DNA of 58,395 bases from a virus, in the IMG/VR virus record IMGVR_UViG_3300033141_005199, positions 1-58,395 of that record; one strand, 5' to 3'. The number at the start of each line of letters is the position of its first letter. Position 1 is the first letter of the stretch. The translations under genes were made by a program, and so were the position numbers. Shown one piece after another: positions 52,362-58,395 of this stretch. A model generated the notes under the pieces. It had not been told where the DNA came from and did no database searches. It worked only from the letters and a program-made list of their open reading frames with translations.

Positions 52362-53310
52362 CTACTACACCTGCCTCCGTTATCAGGAACCTGCACGCCT
52401 CCTCCGGCAGATAACTGCTGTCAAGAATCTTAGCAACCCTACTGTTCCCCTTAGCGAGACGTAGCACAACCCGTATCGTCGACGCATGCCCCACAATGTG
52501 TCCACCAGTAGGCTTATCGGGGTTCGTGAACATCGCGTCTGGGCGAGCCTGCATCTGATTCGTTATGACGACTGCAACGTTATACGCTCTAGCGACTCTG
52601 AGCAACTTACCTAGCAACCCAGCTATTAAGCCCTGCCTCTCAGCGAGGTTCCCCCTCCCACGGTACTCGTTGCGGAACTGCGCTATCAGGCTATCAACTA
52701 TCACGAGCTTCACGTTGTGCTCAGGTATGAACTCGTTAAGCTTGTTAACCAGCGCCAGCATATGTGCGCTTGTAGCGGGCTTAGCCGCATGTATCCTGCG
52801 TAGAACCTCGTCGCCGTCGTATCCACGTGTCTCAGCTATCTGCTTAATCCTCCTAGGCACAAACGTGTTCTCAGTGTCAATATACACCACGTCGCCACCC
52901 CACCCACCCTCCTCAACTGGACGCGTACACATGACGGCAAGCGTCTTACATATCTGCGTCTTCCCACCCTTAAACGCTGCCACGAACTCAGTTATGATGC
53001 CAGGCGTTATGCCTCCACCCAGTATCCCGTCAAGCGCGTTGCACCCTGTGTGCAGAAGCTTCTCATGTTCAAGCTTCACGTATAGCTCCTCGGCGGTGAT
53101 GAACCCTGCGTCAAGCACGTCACGTGCAGCCGCTATGGCTTTCTCAGCTGTGTCAACCCCAGCTATCGCAGTGTTCTCAACTATCTCCTTCGGCGTCGCG
53201 TACGCCACGCTGTTGACTGTGAGGTAGCCTCCTGCAAGCAACTTCTTTATTGTCTGGGTTGATGTGCCGTGAAGTATGCCTGGCTCAAGCGGTATGGTGT
53301 CTTCGCTCAC
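52348..53310 (-). CDS. radA: RadA recombinase
   Basis: The 320-aa protein has an N-terminal helix-hairpin-helix region (residues of about 15-75), a RecA core with a Walker A segment AFKGGKTQ, VVYIDTENTF, Walker B LVIVDSLIA, GRGNLAERQ and ITNQMQARPD, as in archaeal RadA. It would form filaments on single-stranded DNA and drive strand exchange. The first glycine of the P-loop (GxxxxGKT) is alanine here (AAFKGGKT), an oddity. It lies in an operon with small zinc proteins. Confidence 0.92.
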   Translation of the reverse strand: MSEDTIPLEPGILHGTSTQTIKKLLAGGYLTVNSVAYATPKEIVENTAIAGVDTAEKAIAAARDVLDAGFITAEELYVKLEHEKLLHTGCNALDGILGGGITPGIITEFVAAFKGGKTQICKTLAVMCTRPVEEGGWGGDVVYIDTENTFVPRRIKQIAETRGYDGDEVLRRIHAAKPATSAHMLALVNKLNEFIPEHNVKLVIVDSLIAQFRNEYRGRGNLAERQGLIAGLLGKLLRVARAYNVAVVITNQMQARPDAMFTNPDKPTGGHIVGHASTIRVVLRLAKGNSRVAKILDSSYLPEEACRFLITEAGVVDEQV

Positions 53311-53489
53311 CGCTTCCCCCTCCTCCCTTTAGGCTTCCTAGCTGTGTTCCCAGGTTTGCTGTTTCCACGTTGCTCATTCCAGAGCTTCAGTATTCTCTTA
53401 TTCAGGTATGCTCCGCAGCTTGTGCAGAAGTCGTCTACTATGAGTGGTGCCCCGCAGACTGGGCATATTCTGGTTGCCCTCTTAGCCAT
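53307..53489 (-). CDS. Small basic zinc-ribbon protein, 60 aa
   Basis: RICPVCGAPLIVDDFCTSCGAYL is a CPxC...CxxC zinc ribbon with a long basic tail (RKPKGRRGKR). I chose ATG 53489 because the longer frame (53549) overlaps a preceding 43-codon gene. It overlaps the RadA start, so it may be a partner of RadA or of transcription. Confidence 0.65.
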   Translation of the reverse strand: MAKRATRICPVCGAPLIVDDFCTSCGAYLNKRILKLWNEQRGNSKPGNTARKPKGRRGKR

Positions 53490-53491
53490 GT

Positions 53492-53623
53492 TTACCCACC
53501 GTCCACCAGTTCTGTTACTTCGCTGGTCAGCGTTACTCTCCCGAAACATGTGAACGTGGTTGTGTCAAACCAGTATAGTTCGCATAGTTCACATGTTGAC
53601 GCATCTGCGTTAGAAACATTCAT
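53492..53623 (-). CDS. Small CxxC protein, 43 aa
   Basis: ATG 53623 lies behind GTGAGGATATAG, a good ribosome-binding site, and the frame ends at 53492 just before the zinc-ribbon gene. The product has TCELCEL and a later Cys (TFTCFG). It is the first gene of the RadA operon, below a CCTTAAATAT promoter. Confidence 0.55.
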   Translation of the reverse strand: MNVSNADASTCELCELYWFDTTTFTCFGRVTLTSEVTELVDGG

Positions 53624-53653
53624 CTATATCCTCACATAGTTCAGGTATTAAAC

Positions 53654-53668
53654 ATATTTAAGGCTTCC
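53654..53668 (-). promoter_or_regulatory. BRE/TATA promoter of the RadA operon
   Basis: The minus strand reads GGAAGCCTTAAATATG. The first gene starts 35 nt downstream with a ribosome-binding site, giving a leader of about 10 nt. Confidence 0.65.
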
Positions 53669-53739
53669 GATTAGTCTATGCTAGTTTAATACGTTGTTTT
53701 AGGGCTTCCCCTCATATGACGGCGATATATATGTGTTTC

Positions 53740-53800
53740 GCTGAACAGTTACTTATAAATATGTGTTCAGTGGATTGAACACTCATATATATAAGGGATG
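53740..53800 (+). promoter_or_regulatory. Operator with TGAACA half-sites upstream of a TATA box
   Basis: GTGTTCA-GTGGAT-TGAACAC (53763-53782) is a perfect 7-bp inverted repeat. A third half-site TGAACA lies at about 53742-53747, before a TTATAAATA box. The repeat is followed directly by CATATATATAAGG (53784-53796), so it looks like a repressor or activator site for a plus-strand transcript. Confidence 0.65.
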
Positions 53801-53809
53801 TTTAGTTAT

Positions 53810-53880
53810 GTGGAAAAGTGTTCGCGTAGGTTAGGGGAGAAGGCTCCGCATCCCTACGCTGGTGCCAGCACCATACACAC
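53810..53880 (+). ncRNA. Candidate structured small RNA
   Basis: About 25 nt below the TATA box, GCGTAGG (53824-53830) pairs with CCTACGC (53853-53859) around an inner stem GGAG-AAGG-CTCC. A second hairpin GGTG-CCAG-CACC (53861-53872) follows. No convincing protein frame fits: the longest from the promoter is 27-31 codons without family features. It is antisense to the last codons of a methyltransferase remnant. Expression is untested. Confidence 0.45.
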
Positions 53881-53958
53881 AGTTATACAGTGATGAAGTA
53901 GCTTATAAACGTTACCATTTAATTCACCGCAGATAACCCTGTTAACGGGAAGACTCAT
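53854..53958 (-). pseudogene. Remnant of an amino-methyltransferase gene (N-terminus only)
   Basis: This 34-codon frame begins MSLPVNRVICGE, and the intact methyltransferase at 56706-57956 begins MSLPINKIVCGD. The first 36 bases agree at about 70 percent, and both follow a GATATGATGAGT/GATGTGATGAGT start. After about 12 codons similarity is lost and none of the DPPY motifs remain. It overlaps the stop of the C5-methyltransferase gene, so it appears to be a leftover from gene exchange. Confidence 0.55.
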
Positions 53959-55244
53959 CACATCACCTCTTTTATCCTCCTTCCAATGAACTCTATCACT
54001 GGGACGCTGACGGCGTTCCCAAGCATCTTATAACGTTGCTTATCACTTATCCGGACAGCATCATACACAGGGTCAATCTCCTCCTCGCCAACCTTGATGC
54101 ATCTCTGGTCGGGTTCCCCCTCCTCATTCACTATCCATTCCCACCCATAGATTGGTTTAGTGGATACAACTCCACCAGGCTTATAGCCGAACTCAGTCCA
54201 ATTATCTGGGAATCCCTGTAACCGTTCGCATTCAAGTGGGGTGAGTCTCCTAATCCGCCTGGCAACGTATATTAGCCCCGTCTTAGCACCAAGTCCGCCA
54301 GCGTTACCCGCTAACGTTGGCCCAACTCCGCTTGGGTCATACACTCTGTATCCTCGGCTGTTTCTCCCTGTTCCAAACAGTGGCTTCAACTCAAGAACAC
54401 TGTGAACATCCTGACCAGTCAGCGTGAACATTGGGTCACCAGGCTCCTTGAAGCGCCTTCCGCTCTGCCTCTTCTTAGCCCTGTTAGGCGTTAACACTGG
54501 AACAGCCAGTTTATCCTCTACGTCACCCATGTACGCTATGAGGGTTCTGGCGTTATGGTTATCCGGCCCCTTCCAGTAGTTCGCATCCAGCGCAGTCGCT
54601 ATATATGAGCCCCGCATGTTTAGCTTTCCATATCCGACTGTGACTGCACATGCAGTTTGTTCGTTCTGTGCTTCTCGTACTCCCGTAGCAGGGTCTTCAC
54701 CTGTCGCTCTGATAGGAAATACCGTTCGCTTGGGTTCTCCTCCAAGATGTCCGATAATGAAGACGCGTTCACGGCGCTGGGGGACACCGAACCACTTAGA
54801 GTTGAGAATCTGCCACTCGCAGTGATAGCCGATACGCCCCAGCTCCTCCAGGATAACTCTGAAGGTATGCCCGTCATCGTGGCTGAGGAGCCCCTTGACG
54901 TTCTCCAGGAATAATATACGGGGTCTTTTAGCCCTCGCAATGCGGGTAACCTCGTAGAAAAGCGTTCCACGAGGATCTTCAAACCCCCGCCTCTTTCCGG
55001 CAACCGAGAATGCTTGGCAAGGGAACCCAGCACAGAGAACGTCGTGATCGGGGATACTACTGGCTTCGACTTGCCTAACGTCGCCTGCGTAATGGTTTTC
55101 CCCTCCGAAGTGCCTTGCGTAGACTTTTGACGCGTATTTATCCCAGTCACAGCTCCACACACACCTGTATCCTCCTGCTTTTTCAAGTCCTAGGCGAAAC
55201 CCCCCGATTCCGCTGAATACGTCGATGAATCTGATTTCATTCAA
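53958..55244 (-). CDS. DNA C5-cytosine methyltransferase
   Basis: All core motifs are seen: FIDVFSGIGGFRLGLE (I), CAGFPCQAFS with catalytic Cys76 (IV), LFLENVKGLL (VI), QRRERVFIIG (VIII) and MLGNAVSVPV (X); the target-recognition region lies between residues of about 190 and 330. Length is 428 aa. It would methylate cytosine in a sequence context, protecting viral DNA from host restriction; no cognate restriction enzyme is seen. A CCTTAAATATT promoter lies about 29 nt before ATG 55244. Confidence 0.95.
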   Translation of the reverse strand: MNEIRFIDVFSGIGGFRLGLEKAGGYRCVWSCDWDKYASKVYARHFGGENHYAGDVRQVEASSIPDHDVLCAGFPCQAFSVAGKRRGFEDPRGTLFYEVTRIARAKRPRILFLENVKGLLSHDDGHTFRVILEELGRIGYHCEWQILNSKWFGVPQRRERVFIIGHLGGEPKRTVFPIRATGEDPATGVREAQNEQTACAVTVGYGKLNMRGSYIATALDANYWKGPDNHNARTLIAYMGDVEDKLAVPVLTPNRAKKRQSGRRFKEPGDPMFTLTGQDVHSVLELKPLFGTGRNSRGYRVYDPSGVGPTLAGNAGGLGAKTGLIYVARRIRRLTPLECERLQGFPDNWTEFGYKPGGVVSTKPIYGWEWIVNEEGEPDQRCIKVGEEEIDPVYDAVRISDKQRYKMLGNAVSVPVIEFIGRRIKEVM

Positions 55245-55268
55245 GTCACATTAACCCATGTTTCCCAA

Positions 55269-55283
55269 ATATTTAAGGCTTTC
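55269..55283 (-). promoter_or_regulatory. BRE/TATA promoter of the C5-methyltransferase gene
   Basis: The minus strand reads GGAAAGCCTTAAATATT, with the box centre about 29 nt before ATG 55244. Confidence 0.65.
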
Positions 55284-55308
55284 CATTAATATTCTTTTGT
55301 TCCAGCAT

Positions 55309-55833
55309 CTAATTTGCCTTTTTCCTTGGTTCACACTCGGTTAGCTGTATGAATGCTTCACCCACCATGATCGCCGAGAAGAGAAACCACCCCACCACAT
55401 CCCCGATGTAGTAGTATTTCTGACTCGGATATTTCAGCATGTAGAAGAAGTATTCGTAGCTCATCATTAACGCGGATACGCCTGCAATCATCTTCACCAG
55501 ACAGTATAGCTGGGACGATATGCCCCTCGTAGGCTTAGCGTCATATGTTATAGGCGTAGTGTTGCCAGTATTCTCAGAACGGTTACCCACCATGAGGGCT
55601 GGGGGAGTAAGCCATCGCATACTAAGTGCATATACAGGACAAGCGTAGAGCCAGCCGCTAAGGATGAGAACCACACGACTCTCTGCAAGAACGTAGTGGT
55701 ACCATCGCCCACTCCAACCCACCTGCAGAGCGTACCAGTGATCAGCGTCGATAAGTAGCCCAATGAGGCACATAGCAAGGCTAGTGAGTATGATACTATC
55801 CAGTGCTCCACTGTGAACATTTCTACGATTCAT
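55309..55833 (-). CDS. Multi-spanning membrane protein
   Basis: The 174-aa frame has four probable membrane helices (IILTSLAMCLIGLLI, VVLILSGWLYACPVYAL, CLVKMIAGVSALMMSYEYFF, VVGWFLFSAIMVGEAFI). ATG 55833 follows GGAGACAGGG. A second hydrophobic frame (55548-55820, 90 codons) overlaps its first half, so an alternative is two genes: that frame, then a 93-aa protein starting at 55590. I favour the single long frame. Function unknown. Confidence 0.55.
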   Translation of the reverse strand: MNRRNVHSGALDSIILTSLAMCLIGLLIDADHWYALQVGWSGRWYHYVLAESRVVLILSGWLYACPVYALSMRWLTPPALMVGNRSENTGNTTPITYDAKPTRGISSQLYCLVKMIAGVSALMMSYEYFFYMLKYPSQKYYYIGDVVGWFLFSAIMVGEAFIQLTECEPRKKAN

Positions 55834-55866
55834 CCCTGTCTCCGTCGCCCTGTGGCTACGTGGAGG

Positions 55867-56250
55867 CTACTTCTTCCCCCCCTTTTTCCCTAGTTCTTCC
55901 ACTTGTTTCCTCAGCTTCTTGACTTCGCTCCATGGATCCATGCTGAAGTGTATTTCGCAGTTTAGCGTAGGCTCATATTTTCCCTTCTTAAACTCGCTTT
56001 CAACTATGTCAGGCAATACGTCTACTTCCAGTCCTTCATCGTAGAGTATTTTAGGCACATAATCATACATCATATCCTTTAGCTCCACATATCCGAAGGA
56101 GTATGGTATGTCATCATATTTCTTTATCTTAGAGTAGAAGTGGTATTTTATCTCCTTACACCCCGTCATACCCTTAATTATTCTCTCTAGAAGCCATATC
56201 TTAGCCCTATCCTCCAGCCTCCTTGAGCGTTTCCCGCCTCCCCCAGTCAT
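55867..56250 (-). CDS. Hypothetical protein, 127 aa
   Basis: This basic protein has an N-terminal GGGGKRSRR stretch, a central aromatic region (YHFYSKIKKYDDIPYSF) and a lysine-rich helical end. A TGTTTAAATATATG promoter lies at about 56283-56296. Family unknown. Confidence 0.65.
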   Translation of the reverse strand: MTGGGGKRSRRLEDRAKIWLLERIIKGMTGCKEIKYHFYSKIKKYDDIPYSFGYVELKDMMYDYVPKILYDEGLEVDVLPDIVESEFKKGKYEPTLNCEIHFSMDPWSEVKKLRKQVEELGKKGGKK

Positions 56251-56705
56251 TTAACCAACCACGTAGATAAGTAGTGAACCCATATATTTAAACATTTTTC
56301 CATAGAACCCGCCAACTAGACAGGCTTCGCCCAGCATCGCATAGTGATACATATCACAATGTTTTAATCCATGCCACATATTAATACATATCACAATGCT
56401 TCAACCATCAGGAAACCATGTAACAACCAGTGAAACATTCATGGATTCATATATAAATAACAATCAATATGGAAACATTTATCTACACCCATATTATAGT
56501 TATTATCAGTCCACTAAGGACTGTTTGGCACAACTGGTAGGCATCACAGGCATGAATCTGGGCGAAACAAACACCACAACAGTGCCTACCCAAGCCACGA
56601 ACGGTACACGAACCCCTGTGAACTGGCCGTTCCACTATATAAACTGTGTTCGTGTTGTTTGGGGTAGGTACCCCTTTTTCCATTTGGCACTCTCCTCAGA
56701 TGAAT
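56251..56705 (+). other. Intergenic region with direct repeats, a TATA box and a long RNA hairpin candidate
   Basis: ATACATATCACAATG occurs at 56347-56361 and again at 56384-56398; the first copy is part of the near-palindrome GTGATA-CA-TATCAC. A TATA box (TCATATATAAATAAC) lies at about 56445-56459. At 56582-56602 and 56648-56671 two arms can pair over about 17 bp (CCTACCC with GGGTAGG, CACGAAC with GTTCGTG). A CCCCTTTTT tract follows. This looks like a plus-strand RNA of about 200 nt with a terminator. The 109-codon plus-strand frame here has no protein-like features. Confidence 0.5.
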
Positions 56706-57956
56706 TCATGGAAAAAGCGTGGTAACTGGTTTTGTCTGTTCAAGTCTTTTATTGGCAATATCAACATATTCCTTGTTAAGTTCTATACCTATCCATTTCC
56801 TGTTTAACTTCTTAGCTGCGATAAGCGTAGTTCCGCTACCAGCGAACGGGTCAAGCACCACACCGTCTGGAGGACAACCTAGCTCTATGAGATAAGCCAT
56901 CAACTTAACGGGTTTGACGGTTGGATGGGTGTTTATGTTGTCTGGCAACCCACTGTTTCTCTCCTTCTTAGACGGCTTCGGCACGTCTAGGAAGCCGTGA
57001 TGCTGTGCCCAAGCATCAAGGTCAAAGTAGCGACTCTGATCACCAACATCGTTATATGAGTTAGATGGGTTTCTGGAACCGCCAAACATGAATTCTTGAG
57101 GCTTATATCTCCCGTCATTTTTCCTCGTCTGGGTAGCATTAGTTATCTTCCCTGTGTCCAACGCTTTATCTGATACGAGGAGGTTAGCTGGGAAACGCCC
57201 CTTAGATGTGACACTGGCAGTGTAATTGGTTTCGCTTTTAAATCCACTTCCGTCTCTCCAAGTAGGTGATTGTCTTGGTTTCCTTTTTGTTGTTTTATCT
57301 ACAACGTCAACTTCTGAGTTAATTGGGATTCTGCACGCGTCCACGTTTATCGCACCCATACCCCACTTCAACACGTTATCCACAATCGTCTTCTCGCTGA
57401 GGGGTTTATACACCATTAATATGGGTTCCTGTGCAGGTTTAAGTCCAGCTATATTCTTCCAACCCTCCCACCGCTTAGCCTCTTTAGACGCTGGTTCAGT
57501 AATTTCAACTGGAGTATTAGATTTAAGCCCCCATTTACCACGATCATTAGGAATATTTCCTTGTCCTTTCTTAAAACCAACTGTTTTTCGTTTTAATCTA
57601 AACTTCTTATCTATCCCCTTGCTAACATCATACGCTTTTGGAAATCCAGTTTTATATATCCATGAGATGAATGATTGCTTGAGCACAAACCCAACGTCTT
57701 CAAGCATCGCCAACATTCGCCATAATAAGTCTTGTCGAGGGCTACTCATCACAAACGCCAATGCTCCAGGCTTCAGAACCCTATACATTTCAGTAAACGC
57801 TTCACGGGGAGGTAATGCTTTATCCCACTCCTTCCCCATGAATTTTAATCCATACGGTGGGTCGGTAACTATGCAATCAATAGAGTTATCTGGGAATCTA
57901 TGCATAACTTCGACGCAGTCTCCACAGACAATTTTATTAATCGGAAGACTCATCAT
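56706..57956 (-). CDS. DNA N4-cytosine/N6-adenine methyltransferase (beta class)
   Basis: IVTDPPYGLKFMG near residue 30 is the catalytic DPPY motif. VVLDPFAGSGTTLIAAK near residue 375 is the S-adenosylmethionine-binding motif, so the order (catalytic first) defines the beta class. Between them lies a large recognition region including TWRDGSGFKSETNY. Length is 416 aa. It is the third methyltransferase of this virus. The gene is more A+T-rich than average, and a remnant of a related gene is found at 53854-53958. Confidence 0.92.
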   Translation of the reverse strand: MMSLPINKIVCGDCVEVMHRFPDNSIDCIVTDPPYGLKFMGKEWDKALPPREAFTEMYRVLKPGALAFVMSSPRQDLLWRMLAMLEDVGFVLKQSFISWIYKTGFPKAYDVSKGIDKKFRLKRKTVGFKKGQGNIPNDRGKWGLKSNTPVEITEPASKEAKRWEGWKNIAGLKPAQEPILMVYKPLSEKTIVDNVLKWGMGAINVDACRIPINSEVDVVDKTTKRKPRQSPTWRDGSGFKSETNYTASVTSKGRFPANLLVSDKALDTGKITNATQTRKNDGRYKPQEFMFGGSRNPSNSYNDVGDQSRYFDLDAWAQHHGFLDVPKPSKKERNSGLPDNINTHPTVKPVKLMAYLIELGCPPDGVVLDPFAGSGTTLIAAKKLNRKWIGIELNKEYVDIANKRLEQTKPVTTLFP

Positions 57957-58177
57957 ATCTTCTCCCCCGTCTTTAGTGGAATGTAGGGTGTCTCTCTCCC
58001 AGCCCGCAGATCCTTCGCCGACATCATTATGCCGAGGATTGGCTCCCGCTGGAGGAGGAGTTCCGCGGTTTCCCTATCTATCACGCCGTCGCCTAGAAGC
58101 CGTTTCACCTCAGCCACTCTCTCATCGTCACTCATGTTCAGCCACCTCTCTAGGCGCTCCTCGAATACATCACTCAC
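57953..58177 (-). CDS. Hypothetical helical protein, 74 aa
   Basis: This acidic helical protein (FEERLERWLNMSDDERVAEVKRLL) overlaps both neighbours by four bases (ATGA-type), which couples it to the methyltransferase. Family unknown. Confidence 0.65.
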   Translation of the reverse strand: MSDVFEERLERWLNMSDDERVAEVKRLLGDGVIDRETAELLLQREPILGIMMSAKDLRAGRETPYIPLKTGEKI

Positions 58178-58341
58178 TGTGTACCCTGCTTCTCCTTCTC
58201 GTTGATATGTATGATTAGCTGGCTTCCCTTGGCTTCGACGCTCTCAACCTCCGCGTTAGCAATGTGAACAGTCATGCCTGTGTCATCATATTTGCTGATC
58301 CAGCTCCGCCCACCATAGTTCCGAATCTTCACTTTACCCAT
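58174..58341 (-). CDS. Hypothetical protein, 55 aa
   Basis: ATG 58341, behind GAGGAGG and overlapping the end of the junction-spanning gene, is preferred over the longer frame to 58371. The product is a small beta-rich protein (TVHIANAEVESVEAKGSQLIIHI), like a short barrel. Family unknown. Confidence 0.65.
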   Translation of the reverse strand: MGKVKIRNYGGRSWISKYDDTGMTVHIANAEVESVEAKGSQLIIHINEKEKQGTQ

Positions 58342-58395
58342 CAGCCTCCTCTTTCTGTATTGTGATTCCACCTGTTAGCTGACGGTAGATGAATT
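58334..58395 (-). CDS. C-terminal end of the junction-spanning hypothetical protein
   Basis: This is the last part (IYRQLTGGITIQKEEADG, then stop at 58334) of the gene that starts at 412. Bases 58375-58395 repeat bases 1-21 exactly. Joining at that overlap keeps the frame and gives 150 codons plus stop. Confidence 0.75.
   Translation of the reverse strand, partial: FIYRQLTGGITIQKEEADG

Noticed and set aside
55548-55820. Hydrophobic minus-strand frame of 90 codons
   Set aside because: It overlaps the first half of the 174-codon membrane-protein frame, which has the better ribosome-binding sequence. Only one of the two is likely real, and I kept the longer with a caveat.
56396-56725. Plus-strand frame of 109 codons
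   Set aside because: It runs through direct repeats, a TATA box and a long inverted repeat, has no protein-like pattern, and overlaps the methyltransferase 3' end. A structured RNA explains the region better.
1-58395. CRISPR array, integrase with attachment site, or insertion sequence
   Set aside because: No regularly spaced repeats, no tyrosine or serine recombinase catalytic pattern, and no transposase with terminal repeats were seen. The repeats found are promoter-like or low-complexity.

Overview
The window is very probably the complete genome of an archaeal tailed virus (class Caudoviricetes, siphovirus-like), assembled as a circle. The first and last 21 bases are identical, and one minus-strand gene reads in frame across the join, so the unique length is about 58,374 bp. 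The archaeal host is indicated by an MCM helicase, a PCNA clamp, a RadA recombinase and a short XPF-type nuclease. It is also indicated by BRE/TATA promoters (core CTTAAATA) placed 25-35 nt before genes that are often leaderless. The virus side is shown by a terminase-portal-protease-capsid-adaptor-tail tube-tape measure-baseplate series. The host lineage cannot be fixed from sequence alone. I see no DNA polymerase, integrase, tRNA or CRISPR array.

Layout. (1) 0-9.6 kb, minus strand: small early genes, a dual-specificity-type phosphatase, an ASCH protein, an OB-fold ssDNA-binding protein, and an MCM helicase interrupted by two inteins (in Walker A and next to Walker B). (2) 9.7-19 kb, mostly plus: XPF nuclease, a second phosphatase, a second protein with the N-terminal module of the ssDNA-binding protein, small zinc proteins, a beta-solenoid protein, then an RNA ligase and, downstream, a RlaP-type nucleotidyltransferase (a probable RNA-repair pair). 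(3) 19.3-25.5 kb, minus: a P-loop ATPase, PCNA and many small unknown genes read away from a switch region. (4) 24.1-25.9 kb: A+C-rich sequence, then G+T-rich sequence, where transcription diverges; this is the best origin candidate. (5) 25.9-50.4 kb, plus: a cysteine-protease-like protein and a holin-like gene, then packaging and head genes (the large terminase carries a third intein), a Dam-type methyltransferase, a divergent HTH regulator with a clear operator, a glycosyltransferase, fibres, adaptors, tail and baseplate. (6) 50.4-58.4 kb, minus: zinc proteins, a metallophosphoesterase, RadA, a C5-cytosine methyltransferase, membrane proteins and a second amino-methyltransferase.

How it works together. 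MCM, PCNA, ssDNA-binding protein, RadA and XPF would direct and repair replication while borrowing a host polymerase. Three methyltransferases without a recognisable restriction enzyme suggest protection of viral DNA. RNA ligase plus RlaP suggests resistance to RNA-cleaving host defences. Late genes are driven by several TATA promoters, two of which share a duplicated operator of about 70 bp.

The least explained parts are the module shared by the two ssDNA-binding-type proteins, the class 3-like intein, the apparently permuted glycosyltransferase, and three intergenic stretches that look like structured small RNAs behind TATA boxes.
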